Part shown: positions 35,251 through 43,756 of the stretch, in pieces
Layout of the letters: the number at the start of each line of letters is the position of its first letter
Numbering within the stretch: the stretch's first letter is position 1
NCBI RefSeq assembly: GCF_003352835.1
Contig: NZ_QLVD01000015.1
Coordinates: 124,001 to 188,000 of the forward strand
Reading direction: 5' to 3'
Length of the DNA stretch: 64,000 nt
Source of the DNA: Ornithinimicrobium murale
GTDB lineage: Bacteria > Actinomycetota > Actinomycetes > Actinomycetales > Dermatophilaceae
Notes under the pieces: model-generated
What the model saw: only the letters and a program-made list of their open reading frames with translations
Database searches by the model: none
What the model was told of the DNA's origin: nothing
Made by a program: the position numbers and the translations under genes

Positions 35251-35703
35251 ATGGAAGCCGTTGACCGCCAGATCGCCGCGCACCTCGCTGCCGATGGGCG
35301 GATGAGCTTCGCCGAGCTCGGGCGAGCCGTGGGCCTGTCCACCTCCGCAGTGCACCAGCGCGTCAAGCGGCTCGAGGAACGGGGCGTGATCACCGGCTAC
35401 CGCGCCGAGATCGACTTCGAGAAGGTCGGCCTCCCGCTCACCGCCCTGATCGCCCTGTCACCGTTCGACCCGGCAGCCCCGGATGACATACCGGAGCGCC
35501 TCGAGCACCTCCCACAGATCGACTCCTGCTGGTCGGTGGCCGGTCGGGAGAACTATGTGATCCAGGTGCGCCTCGCCAAGCCCTCCGACCTGGAGCAGCT
35601 GCTGGCCGACATCCGCGTGGCGGCCAACTGTGCCAGCAGCACCACCGTCGTGCTCTCCACGCCCTGGGAGGGCAGGCCCGTCCAGCTGCCGACCGAGGCA
35701 TAG
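35251..35703 (+). CDS. Lrp/AsnC-family transcriptional regulator
   Basis: A 150-residue regulator. N-terminal helix-turn-helix at ~5-55 (DRQIAAHLAADGRMSFAELGRAVGLSTSAVHQRVKRLEERGVI), then the ligand-binding RAM/ACT-like domain (VGLPLTALIALSPF, SVAGRENYVIQVRL). Such proteins respond to amino acids. It lies 1.4 kb from the lysine-degradation genes, so lysine is a possible effector, but nothing in the sequence proves it. ATG 35251 follows the shared TAGGCT element. Confidence 0.92.
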   Translation: MEAVDRQIAAHLAADGRMSFAELGRAVGLSTSAVHQRVKRLEERGVITGYRAEIDFEKVGLPLTALIALSPFDPAAPDDIPERLEHLPQIDSCWSVAGRENYVIQVRLAKPSDLEQLLADIRVAANCASSTTVVLSTPWEGRPVQLPTEA

Positions 35704-35706
35704 CCC

Positions 35707-36582
35707 ATGAACGGCGCTCTGCGCGTGGTCCTCTGGGCCGCGTTGGCGGTGGGTCTGGTGCTGGCCGTCGTCATCGCGGTCGGCCTCTTCCGGCTGAGCC
35801 AGACCTTCCCCGACGCTGACCAGGGCAGGGCACTGGGGGAGCAGCTCGAGAGCGAGCTCGGCACGGATCATCCCCAGTTCGTCACGGAGACCGCCGCGGA
35901 CCCCAGTTTCGCCGAGGTGCGCGTTGACATCCACCAGCGCGGCGGCGAGCTGACCGAGCCCGAGGTCTCCGAGCTGCTGGAGACGCTGCGGGAGGTCACC
36001 GTCGAGCACGCGGACTCCCGCTGGTCCCTGGAGATCAGCGTCGAAGGCAGGTGGGGCACCAGTCCGGTGACGATCACGGGCAGCGCTGCTGATCAGTGGC
36101 CCGAGCTGTCCCAGGCTCTCGAGCTGGCCGACAGCAACCGGACAGCGCTCAGTTTCTCCCTGGACACGGGTCGGGTGGCGCTCACGCGTGACGTGGACAC
36201 CGAGCGTCTCTGCGGGCCAGGCACGGAGCCGCTCGGCTTCTTCACCGACACGGTGGGCGAGGCAGGTGCGGTTCTCACCGAACTGGGGTGGGCCAACGCC
36301 GAGGCCCCCGTCCTGGTCTATCTGGCCAGCGGCTGCGACGGACCGCTGCGGACCTCTCTGGAGCTCTCCGGCAGCAACCGGCTGGAGAAGCTGCAGGACC
36401 TGGAGGCACTGGTCGCCTCGCTCCCTGCCGAGCACTCGTTCGTGGGGATCACAGTGCAGGACGCGGGTCACCTGGAGGTGGGCCTGGACCGGGAACCGAC
36501 AGGACCCGCCGCTACAGCACTGGCGGCGCACTGGCCACACGGCGAGGTGTGGATCAACGGCACCGCCGTGACATCGCCCTGA
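35707..36582 (+). CDS. Membrane-anchored protein of unknown function
   Basis: A 291-residue protein with a single N-terminal membrane helix (residues ~5-28, ALRVVLWAALAVGLVLAVVIAVGLF) and a soluble outer domain rich in acidic residues. It has no lipobox cysteine and no clear cleavage site, so it is probably anchored. No known domain is recognised; alternating hydrophobic strands and helices suggest a compact alpha/beta repeat (the VDTERLCGPGTEPLGFF segment resembles an internal hinge). It follows asnC by only three bases and is probably co-transcribed. Confidence 0.65.
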   Translation: MNGALRVVLWAALAVGLVLAVVIAVGLFRLSQTFPDADQGRALGEQLESELGTDHPQFVTETAADPSFAEVRVDIHQRGGELTEPEVSELLETLREVTVEHADSRWSLEISVEGRWGTSPVTITGSAADQWPELSQALELADSNRTALSFSLDTGRVALTRDVDTERLCGPGTEPLGFFTDTVGEAGAVLTELGWANAEAPVLVYLASGCDGPLRTSLELSGSNRLEKLQDLEALVASLPAEHSFVGITVQDAGHLEVGLDREPTGPAATALAAHWPHGEVWINGTAVTSP

Positions 36583-36597
36583 CTCAGCGGCCGACCG

Positions 36598-37089
36598 TCA
36601 GCGGGCGATCGCGGCCAGCCTGGCGCTTGTGAGCCGCGCCAGGTCATCGGGGGTCAACTCGACGTCGAGGCCGCGTTTGCCACCCGAGACCAGGATCGCC
36701 TCGAACCCTGATGCAGTGACGTCGAGCACGGTTGGCAGGGACTTCTTCTGGCCGAGGGGGCTGATGCCGCCGACGACGTATCCCGTCGTCCGCTCGGCGA
36801 CCGCGGGGTCGGCCATCACGGCGTTCTTCGCGCCGAGCGCGGCAGCCAACGCCTTCAGGTCCAGCTGGCGGTGCACCGGCACGATGCCGACGGCGAGACC
36901 GGTCTCGACCGAGACGAGCAGGGTCTTGAAGACGCGGGCAGGGTCCACACCGAGCGCGTGCGCGGCCTCCAGGCCAAAGGACTCGGCTGCTGGGTCGTGC
37001 TCGTAGGCGTGAGGTGTAAAGGCGACCCCGGCACGCTCCAGTGCAACGGTCGCCGGCGTGCCGCCCGTCGTGGCCCGATTCCTTGCCAT
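36598..37089 (-). CDS. ybaK: Cys-tRNA(Pro) deacylase YbaK/EbsC
   Basis: A 163-residue member of the YbaK/ProX editing family, which hydrolyses cysteine wrongly attached to tRNA(Pro). Typical segments are GVDPARVFKTLLV, the KALAAALGAKNAVMAD stretch and GYVVGGISPLGQKK. ATG 37089 is chosen because a minus-strand TAACCT (37097-37102) lies seven bases upstream, giving a leaderless start, and because it matches the family length. It lies between a convergent unknown gene and the kamA stop. Confidence 0.92.
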   Translation of the reverse strand: MARNRATTGGTPATVALERAGVAFTPHAYEHDPAAESFGLEAAHALGVDPARVFKTLLVSVETGLAVGIVPVHRQLDLKALAAALGAKNAVMADPAVAERTTGYVVGGISPLGQKKSLPTVLDVTASGFEAILVSGGKRGLDVELTPDDLARLTSARLAAIAR

Positions 37090-37096
37090 GGCGCTG

Positions 37097-37102
37097 AGGT
37101 TA
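37097..37102 (-). promoter_or_regulatory. -10-like element (TAACCT) for ybaK
   Basis: TAACCT on the minus strand ends seven bases before ATG 37089, with no Shine-Dalgarno sequence. Supports the chosen start. Confidence 0.45.
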
Positions 37103-37115
37103 GCCCAGCTGGAAC

Positions 37116-38570
37116 TCAGTCGAGCTGCGCCACCGAGGTCTCCCGGGAGGCCTGGGCCGCGGCCGTGGCCGCCTCGTGCGTCCCTGCCGCGTCGCTGTGC
37201 TGACGCCACCACGCCTGGCCCTCGGTCGAGAGGGTGTAGATCGGGTCGTAGTAGACGTACTCCGCGCTGGTGACGTCGACGTCCTCGGTCTCGATGGAAG
37301 TGCGGTAGTTCTTGCGCCAGTAGGAGATGCCGCGCTCGGTGTCGTAGGTGTCCACCTGGTGCACCCAGCGCTTACCCACGAACGGCACGTCGCACACGAT
37401 GCGGGGGGTCGCGAAACCTGGCAGGTATCCCATGATCGAGTGCTGCAGGTGCTGGGCCTCGGCCAGCGAGGTCCGCCAGTGCTCAGCGAACGGGATCATG
37501 TCGCACATGTAGAAGTAGTAGGGCGTGATCGAGGCGCCGTCGGCCAGCGCGAAGCACAGGTCGAGCAGGTCCTCGCTGGTGGCGTTGACCCCGCGCATCA
37601 GCACGCCCTGGTTGCGGACGTCGCGGATCCCTGCGTCCAGCATCGCCTTCGTCGCGTCCGCGACCAGCGGCGTGACCGACTGGGCGGCGTTGACGTGGGT
37701 GTGGATCGCCAGGCCGACACCTCGGCTGCGGGCCTTGGCCGAGACCCGCGCCACACCCTCGACGGTGTCGTCGGCCAACCAGTGCTGCGGCAGCCCCATC
37801 AGGGCCTTGCTGGCCAGCCGGATGTCCCGGATGTTGTCGACGTCCAGGACCCGGTCGATGAAGGACTCGAGGTTCTTCCACGGCATGTTGGCCACGTCCC
37901 CACCGGAGACGACGACGTCCCGGACCGTGGGGGTGCGCTTGAGGTAGTCGATGATCGCCTCGTGCCGGTCCATCGGCTTGCCCGCCAGCTTGAGCTTGGT
38001 GACCTGCGGCGTGGAGTTGCCCACCAGATCCATGCGGGTGCAGTGGCCGCAGTACTGCGGGCAGGTCGGGAGCAGCTCGGCGAGCACCTTGGTGGGGTAG
38101 CGGTGCGTCAGTCCCTCGGCCACCCACATGTCGTGCTCGTGCAGCGAGTCGCGCTGGGAGTTGGGGTGCGAGGGCCAGTCCGCGCGGCGGTCCGAGAACA
38201 CCGGCAGCATGTAGTTGCGCACCGGGTCGGCGTAGAAGGCCGCTGTGAACTCCTCGCCGGCCGCGGGCATCCGCCCCTCGGCCCAGGTCATCTCCGAGAC
38301 CATCGTGTTGATCATCTGCGGTGGGAGCAACATGGACATGGTGGCCCGCTCGGCCTGGTCGCGCTCCAGGTCGGCGTAGAACGCGTCGGTGAGCAGGTCG
38401 CCCATCAGCTCACGCAACTGCTTGATGTTCTTGATGCAGTGGACTCGCTGCCACTGCACACTGGCCCACTCCGCCGCGGTGACCTCGCGCCACCCGGGGA
38501 AGCGCGTCCAGTCCGGCTCGACCAGCTCACGTTGCTGGTAGTGGTAAGGCTGCTCGATCAGGCTGCTCAT
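37116..38570 (-). CDS. kamA: Lysine 2,3-aminomutase KamA
   Basis: A 484-residue radical SAM, PLP-dependent enzyme that moves the alpha-amino group of L-lysine to make beta-lysine. The [4Fe-4S] motif is CPQYCGHC (Cx3Cx2C). The two aspartates that select lysine appear intact (YFYMCDMIPF and RIVCDVPFVGK), and the lysine of the latter segment is the likely PLP site, so a glutamate aminomutase is less likely. ATG 38570 lies seven bases after a minus-strand TAGCAT element, a probable leaderless start. It is divergent from kdd and the rest of the lysine operon across 82 bp. Confidence 0.93.
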   Translation of the reverse strand: MSSLIEQPYHYQQRELVEPDWTRFPGWREVTAAEWASVQWQRVHCIKNIKQLRELMGDLLTDAFYADLERDQAERATMSMLLPPQMINTMVSEMTWAEGRMPAAGEEFTAAFYADPVRNYMLPVFSDRRADWPSHPNSQRDSLHEHDMWVAEGLTHRYPTKVLAELLPTCPQYCGHCTRMDLVGNSTPQVTKLKLAGKPMDRHEAIIDYLKRTPTVRDVVVSGGDVANMPWKNLESFIDRVLDVDNIRDIRLASKALMGLPQHWLADDTVEGVARVSAKARSRGVGLAIHTHVNAAQSVTPLVADATKAMLDAGIRDVRNQGVLMRGVNATSEDLLDLCFALADGASITPYYFYMCDMIPFAEHWRTSLAEAQHLQHSIMGYLPGFATPRIVCDVPFVGKRWVHQVDTYDTERGISYWRKNYRTSIETEDVDVTSAEYVYYDPIYTLSTEGQAWWRQHSDAAGTHEAATAAAQASRETSVAQLD

Positions 38571-38577
38571 ACATGGC

Positions 38578-38583
38578 ATGCTA
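38578..38583 (-). promoter_or_regulatory. -10-like element (TAGCAT) for kamA
   Basis: TAGCAT on the minus strand ends seven bases before ATG 38570. The same 82-bp gap must also hold the kdd promoter; a 6-bp inverted repeat TTGCGG/CCGCAA spans much of it (about 38592-38634). Confidence 0.45.
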
Positions 38584-38652
38584 CGGATATCTTGCGGTGA
38601 AAGCGAGTAACCACGGGATGATCTCCCGCAAATGTCGCATTACGGAGGATGA

Positions 38653-39738
38653 ATGACTGCCACCAGCCCCGTTGGGCTACACCGGGTCCTGGAGCCGACC
38701 GGCGCCTCGGTGAGCCTGCCGCAGGCCGCGCGCCGCTTGGACGCCCGGCCGGAGATCGGTGCCGATGAGGTCCGGATCGACGTCGAGGTGCTCAACCTGG
38801 ACGCCGCGTCCTACCGGCAGCTCGCCGAGAAGCACACGACCCGGGGGCACGTCGACGGCGCAGCGGTCCGCGCCGAGGTGCTGGAGATCATCACCGAGCG
38901 GGGCAAGATGCAGAACCCGGTGACCGGCTCCGGCGGCATGCTGATCGGGCGTGTCGCGAAGGTCGGGCCGGACAGCCCGCTGGGGCTGGCGGTCGGGGAC
39001 CACGTCGCCACGCTGGTCTCCCTCTCCCTGACGCCGTTGCAGGTGACCGACGGGCTCCGCGACTGGGACGGGCTGGGGGAGCGGGTCCCCGCCCGGGGGC
39101 ACGCGATCCTGTTCGGGCGCTCCATCGCCGCCCGGCTCCCCGAGGACCTGGACCCCCAGCTGGCGCTGATGGTGATGGACGTCTGTGGTGCGCCAGCCCT
39201 GGTCTCCCGCGTGGTGACCGAGCACCGGGACCGCGCCGGAGTCGCGCCGGTGGTCGCCGTCCTGGGCGGGGCGGGCAAGTCCGGCTCGCTGTCCCTGGCG
39301 GCCGCGGGAGCTGCGGGGGCCGCGCGGCGCATCGCCGTGGTGCCCGTCCAGCGCGAAGCCGACCTGCTCGAGGGCAGTGGCCTGGCCGACGAGGTGGCCA
39401 TCGCCGACGCCCGCTCACCGCTGGGCCTGCACGCGGCAGTGGAGCGGGCAGGGGGACCGGCCGACGTCACGGTGGTGTGCGTCGACGTCCCGGGGTGCGA
39501 GCAGCCCGCGATCCTGGCCACCGCCCAGGGCGGCACCGTGATCTTCTTCTCGATGGCCACCAACTTCGCGGCCGCGGCCCTGGGCGCCGAGGGACTGGCC
39601 GCGGACGTGCGGATGCTCGTCGGCAACGGCTACGTGCCCGGACACGCCGACCTCGCCCTGGATCTGCTGCGGACCACGCCCGGCGTGCGGGCGCTGTTCG
39701 AGTCCCGCCTCGCGGGGGAGCAGACTGGGGCCTCGTGA
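38653..39738 (+). CDS. kdd: L-erythro-3,5-diaminohexanoate dehydrogenase Kdd
   Basis: A 361-residue NAD(P)-dependent dehydrogenase that oxidises 3,5-diaminohexanoate to 5-amino-3-oxohexanoate, the step after KamDE. The fold resembles zinc-free medium-chain dehydrogenases: an N-terminal catalytic domain with DAASYRQLAEKH and GSGGMLIGRVAKVG, then a Rossmann domain with VAVLGGAGKSGSLSLAAA. ATG 38653 follows CGGAGGATG. Its stop overlaps the amidohydrolase start by four bases. Gene context with kamA, kamD, kamE and kal makes the assignment strong. Confidence 0.92.
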   Translation: MTATSPVGLHRVLEPTGASVSLPQAARRLDARPEIGADEVRIDVEVLNLDAASYRQLAEKHTTRGHVDGAAVRAEVLEIITERGKMQNPVTGSGGMLIGRVAKVGPDSPLGLAVGDHVATLVSLSLTPLQVTDGLRDWDGLGERVPARGHAILFGRSIAARLPEDLDPQLALMVMDVCGAPALVSRVVTEHRDRAGVAPVVAVLGGAGKSGSLSLAAAGAAGAARRIAVVPVQREADLLEGSGLADEVAIADARSPLGLHAAVERAGGPADVTVVCVDVPGCEQPAILATAQGGTVIFFSMATNFAAAALGAEGLAADVRMLVGNGYVPGHADLALDLLRTTPGVRALFESRLAGEQTGAS

Positions 39739-41330
39739 GCACACAGTCATCCTCCGAGGACACCCGCGTCCCCACCATCCTGCTGCGCGGCGGCCGTCTG
39801 CACGGCCACGACGGCGCCCAGGCCCTGCTGTCCCGCGGCGGCACGATCGCCTGGGTCGGCGACGACACCGCCGCCGAGGCCCACGCCGACACCGCTGACC
39901 GGGTCGTCGACCTGGACGGCGCCCTGGTGACCGCCGCGTTCTGCGACGCGCACGTGCACCTGACGATGAGCGGCCAGGGACTGGACGGCATCGACCTGTC
40001 CGAGACCGGTTCGGTGGGCGAGGCCCTGCGCCTGATCGAGTCTGCCGCCCGGACCCTGCGCGGACGCCCCGTCTATGCCCACTCCTGGGACGAGACGAAG
40101 TGGGTCGAGGGCCGTCCCGTCACCGCCCAGGAACTGGACCGGGCGACCTACGGCGGCGTGGTCTACATGCCCCGCGTCGACGCGCACTCCGCCAGCGTGT
40201 CATCCGCCATGGCGGCGGCTGCCCGCGTGCACGGGCTGGACGGGTGGGACCCGGCCGGCATCGCCACCCGCGACGCCTTCGCGGCCGTCACCAACGCCTT
40301 CACGTCCGCGATGACCGACGCGGACCGCGAGCACTACCTCGACCTGGCACTGCGCGCCGCGGCCGAGCGCGGCATCGGCCTGGTGCACGAGACCGGCGCC
40401 GCCCACCTCACGCCGTTCGCAGACGTGCGCCACGTCCTGGAGGCCGGGCGGCGACCGGCACGCACCGCCACCGTGGCCTACTGGGGTCAGCTGGTCGCCG
40501 ACGAGGCAGAGGCCGCGGAACTGGGTCAGTTCCTCGGCGTGGCCGGCCTGGCCGGAGACCTCTGTGCGGACGGCTCCTTCGGGTCACGGACCGCCCACCT
40601 GCTCGAGCCATATCTGGACGGCCCGGGACACGGCTTTGGCTATCTGAGTGCCGAGGAGATCTCCCAGCACGTCATCGCCTGCACCCGCGCGGGCCTGCAG
40701 GCCGGCATGCACGTGATCGGTGACGCCGCCCTGCACACCATGGCCGAGGGCTTCCGCCGGGCGGCCGAGGTCGTCGGGCGCGAGGCGATGATCGCCACCC
40801 GCCACCGCTGGGAGCACGTCGAGCTCCCCGACGCCGAGGTGCTCGCGACCATGGCTGACCTCGGGATCTGGGCCAGCATGCAGCCGGCCTTCGACGGCCT
40901 GTGGGGCGGCATCGAGAACATGTATGCCGCGCGGCTGGGGGAGGAGCGCGCGCTCGCCACGGTGCCGCTGCGCAGCATGCGGGACGCAGGCGTGCGCCTC
41001 GCCCTGGGCTCGGACAGCCCGGTCACCCGGATGCATCCCTGGCAGGCCGTGCAGTATGCCGTGTGGCACCACAACCCGGACCAGCGGCTGACCGTGGCCG
41101 AGGCGGTGCACGCCCACACGGTGGGCGGCTATGAGCTGGCTGGCCGGCCGGGCGGGACGCTCGCGGTGGGCGGCCCGGCGTCCTACGTCGTCTGGGACGC
41201 CCCGGACGGTGACCTGCCCGTGGGTGAGGCGGGGCTCCCGGACCTGGCCGCGGCCCCCGACCTGCCGCTGCCCGTGGCGCGCCTGACCGTCGTCGACGGA
41301 CACGTGACCTTTGACCGAGAAGGAGACTGA
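39735..41330 (+). CDS. YtcJ-like amidohydrolase embedded in the lysine operon
   Basis: A 531-residue metal-dependent hydrolase of the amidohydrolase-3 (YtcJ) family. Metal ligands appear as DAHVHL near residue 75, a later HVIGDAALH segment, and the catalytic aspartate of ALGSDSPVTRMHPW. GTG 39735 overlaps the kdd stop (GTGA), and the stop directly abuts the kamD start, so it is firmly inside the lysine operon. No step of the known beta-lysine route needs such an enzyme. It might open a cyclised (lactam-type) intermediate or supply lysine from an amide, but that is speculation. Confidence 0.85.
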   Translation: MSTQSSSEDTRVPTILLRGGRLHGHDGAQALLSRGGTIAWVGDDTAAEAHADTADRVVDLDGALVTAAFCDAHVHLTMSGQGLDGIDLSETGSVGEALRLIESAARTLRGRPVYAHSWDETKWVEGRPVTAQELDRATYGGVVYMPRVDAHSASVSSAMAAAARVHGLDGWDPAGIATRDAFAAVTNAFTSAMTDADREHYLDLALRAAAERGIGLVHETGAAHLTPFADVRHVLEAGRRPARTATVAYWGQLVADEAEAAELGQFLGVAGLAGDLCADGSFGSRTAHLLEPYLDGPGHGFGYLSAEEISQHVIACTRAGLQAGMHVIGDAALHTMAEGFRRAAEVVGREAMIATRHRWEHVELPDAEVLATMADLGIWASMQPAFDGLWGGIENMYAARLGEERALATVPLRSMRDAGVRLALGSDSPVTRMHPWQAVQYAVWHHNPDQRLTVAEAVHAHTVGGYELAGRPGGTLAVGGPASYVVWDAPDGDLPVGEAGLPDLAAAPDLPLPVARLTVVDGHVTFDREGD

Positions 41331-42920
41331 GTGAGCACCCCCAAGGTCCTGGAGCTGGACCGCGCAACCGTCCGCCGCGCCCGCTCGCACGCCGCCCGGC
41401 TGGGCAAGCCGGTCGTGGAGCTGGCCACCTCACACACCACGGTGTCGGTCGAGCGGGCGACCCTCCGCCTGGCCGGGCTCTCCGGAGCCGACCATGAGCG
41501 GGTGCCCTGGGTCAACCACCTGGTCGACGCGGTGCGGGACCAGGTCGGCATCGAGCACGGCGTCACCACACCGATCTGGGACGCACTGCGCCGCGACGAG
41601 GCGCCCGACCTGCTCACCCTGGCGCAGAAGGCCTCGTCCGGGTCGGTGAACTTCCGGATCCCCGAGCAGCGGGGCGAGGCGACCCGCGCCCGTCGTGCCG
41701 CGATGGCAGCGGTGCGCCCCGGCATACGGAGGATCGACCGGCAGCGGGCCGCCCGTGACCGGCAGATCGCCCGGTTGGGTGACCCGAAGCAGCGGCCCTG
41801 GATCTACCTGATCGTGGCTACCGGAGACATCTTCGAGGACATCCCACAGGCCCAGGCAGCCGCCCGCGAGGGCGCCGACATCATCGCCGTGATCCGCTCG
41901 ACCGGTCAGTCCCTGCTGGACTACGTCCCCGAGGGGGCCACCCGGGAGGGCTTCGCCGGCACCTACGCCACGCAGGAGAACTTCCGCCTGATGCGCGCCG
42001 CCCTGGACGAGGTCGGCAAGGAGCTGGGCCGCTACATCCGGCTGGTCAACTACGCCTCCGGGCTGTGCATGCCAGAGATCGCGGCCCTGGCCGGCCTCGA
42101 GCGGCTCGACATGATGCTGAACGACTCGATGTACGGCATCCTGTTCCGCGACATCAACCCGATCCGCACGTTCGTCGACCAGCGCTTCTCCCGCCAGGTC
42201 CACGCCCGCGCCGGGATCATCATCAACACCGGCGAGGACAACTACCTCACCACCGCCGACGCCGTCGAGGCCGCCCACACGGTCACGGTGTCGCAACTGA
42301 TGAACGAGTACTTCGGCAAGGAAGCCGGTCTGGAGGACTGGCAGCTCGGACTGGGGCACGCCTTCGAGATCAACCCCGACCTGCCGGAGAGCTTCCGGCT
42401 GGAGCTCGCGCACGCGCTCCTGGCGCGGCACCTATTCCCGGACGCACCGCTGAAGTGGATGCCGCCGACCAAGCACATGACCGGCGACATCTTCAAGGGC
42501 CATCTGCTCGACGGGTTCTTCAACCTCGCGGGCGCGATGACCGGCCAGTCCATCCTGCTCGTCGGGATGATGACCGAGGCCGTGGTCACCCCCTTCCTGT
42601 CCGATCGCGACCTGGCCCTGCAGAACGTGCGCTATGTCCTGAACTCGGCCGGGGGACTGGTCGAGGACTTCCACCCGCCACGGGACGGCTTCATCCAGAC
42701 GCGGGCACGGCACGTGCTGGACGAGGCCATCACGCTGATGGACGAGATGTCGGCCCGGACGCCGACCCGTGGGTGGTCGCCGCTGCTGGAGGCCATTGCC
42801 GATGGCACCTTCGGGCACATGAAGCGGCCCGCTGACCAGGGCAAGGGACTGGAGGGCGTGGCCCGGAAGGCCGACGACTACGACAACCCGGCCACCACAC
42901 TGCTGGAGGAGGGCAGATGA
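41331..42920 (+). CDS. kamD: Lysine 5,6-aminomutase alpha subunit KamD
   Basis: A 529-residue large subunit of the adenosylcobalamin- and PLP-dependent aminomutase that moves the epsilon-amino group of beta-lysine (or D-lysine) to carbon 5. It forms a TIM-barrel that binds substrate and PLP. Conserved segments include IRSTGQSLLDYVPEGAT, SGLCMPEIA and NDSMYGILFRDIN. GTG 41331 follows GAGAAGGAGA and directly abuts the previous stop. Its stop overlaps the first possible kamE start. Confidence 0.93.
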   Translation: MSTPKVLELDRATVRRARSHAARLGKPVVELATSHTTVSVERATLRLAGLSGADHERVPWVNHLVDAVRDQVGIEHGVTTPIWDALRRDEAPDLLTLAQKASSGSVNFRIPEQRGEATRARRAAMAAVRPGIRRIDRQRAARDRQIARLGDPKQRPWIYLIVATGDIFEDIPQAQAAAREGADIIAVIRSTGQSLLDYVPEGATREGFAGTYATQENFRLMRAALDEVGKELGRYIRLVNYASGLCMPEIAALAGLERLDMMLNDSMYGILFRDINPIRTFVDQRFSRQVHARAGIIINTGEDNYLTTADAVEAAHTVTVSQLMNEYFGKEAGLEDWQLGLGHAFEINPDLPESFRLELAHALLARHLFPDAPLKWMPPTKHMTGDIFKGHLLDGFFNLAGAMTGQSILLVGMMTEAVVTPFLSDRDLALQNVRYVLNSAGGLVEDFHPPRDGFIQTRARHVLDEAITLMDEMSARTPTRGWSPLLEAIADGTFGHMKRPADQGKGLEGVARKADDYDNPATTLLEEGR

Positions 42921-42958
42921 GCAACACTGCCGGAGGAGGGCACGTGAGCAGCACCCCC
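42905..42958 (+). repeat. 27-bp in-frame duplication of the kamE ribosome site and start
   Basis: GGAGGAGGGCAGATGAGCA begins at 42905 and GGAGGAGGGCACGTGAGCA at 42932. Each copy holds a full Shine-Dalgarno sequence and a start codon (ATG 42917 and GTG 42944) in the same frame, so kamE has two equal translation starts nine codons apart. Confidence 0.85.
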
Positions 42959-43756
42959 ACCCCGGGCGAGCGGTCCGGCACCCAGGGGTCGGTCGTCCGG
43001 CCCTACGGCGACATGACCGGTGACGGCATGATCCAGGTCTCCTTCACCCTCCCGGTGCCGCACGACAAGCGGGCCGAGGGGGCGGCTCTGCAGCTGGCCG
43101 GCAAGATGGGAATGTCCCCGGCCCTACTGGTCCATGCCAAGGCGATGGGCCCCGAGCACACCTTCTTCGTGGTCTACGGCAGCGTCACCCACCTGGTCGA
43201 GCTGGACAAGGTCGAGGTGCTCGAGCGGGACTTCCCGCTCCTGTCCGCCAAGGAGATCAACACCACGATCAAGAAGACCCTGCGCCGCCCGCTCGTCGTG
43301 GTCGGAGCCTGCATCGGCACCGACGCCCACACGGTGGGCATCGACGCCATCCTCAACATCAAGGGGTTCGCGGGGGAGAAGGGCCTGGAGTACTACTCCG
43401 AGGTGCAGGTCGTGAACCTCGGGGCCCAGGTCCTGGTGCCCGAGCTCGTCGAGCGGGCCCGCGAGGAGCAGGCCGACGCCGTGCTGGTGAGCCAGGTCGT
43501 CACCCAGCGCGACGCGCACATCCACAACACCACGGCGATGTCCGCGGCCTTCCGCGAGGCCTACCCCGCCGGGGCCGTGCCCATCCTGATCGCCGGCGGC
43601 CCACGCTTCGAGGAGGGCTCGGCCAAGGCGCTCGGCGTCGACCGGATCTTCGGCAAGGGCACCACGCCCTCCGAGGTCGCGTCCTATCTCATCCACGCCG
43701 TGGCCCAGCGCCACGGTGCAGCAACCCGCCAGCAGCCCGCGAAGGAGCAGCAGTGA
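42917..43756 (+). CDS. kamE: Lysine 5,6-aminomutase beta subunit KamE
   Basis: A 279-residue (or 270, from GTG 42944) small subunit. The C-terminal Rossmann domain has the cobalamin 'base-off' motif DxHxxG as DAHTVG in ACIGTDAHTVGID, so it carries adenosylcobalamin; the family also holds the PLP-linking lysine in this subunit. With KamD it forms the alpha2beta2 mutase. The first residues come from a duplicated ribosome-site/start region. The stop overlaps the kal start by four bases. Confidence 0.93.
   Translation: MSNTAGGGHVSSTPTPGERSGTQGSVVRPYGDMTGDGMIQVSFTLPVPHDKRAEGAALQLAGKMGMSPALLVHAKAMGPEHTFFVVYGSVTHLVELDKVEVLERDFPLLSAKEINTTIKKTLRRPLVVVGACIGTDAHTVGIDAILNIKGFAGEKGLEYYSEVQVVNLGAQVLVPELVERAREEQADAVLVSQVVTQRDAHIHNTTAMSAAFREAYPAGAVPILIAGGPRFEEGSAKALGVDRIFGKGTTPSEVASYLIHAVAQRHGAATRQQPAKEQQ

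Noticed and set aside
36940-36965. ACCGAGCGCGTG within ybaK as another copy of the 32-bp repeat core
   Set aside because: Only 12 bases match, it is single, has no 32-bp repetition and lies in conserved coding sequence.
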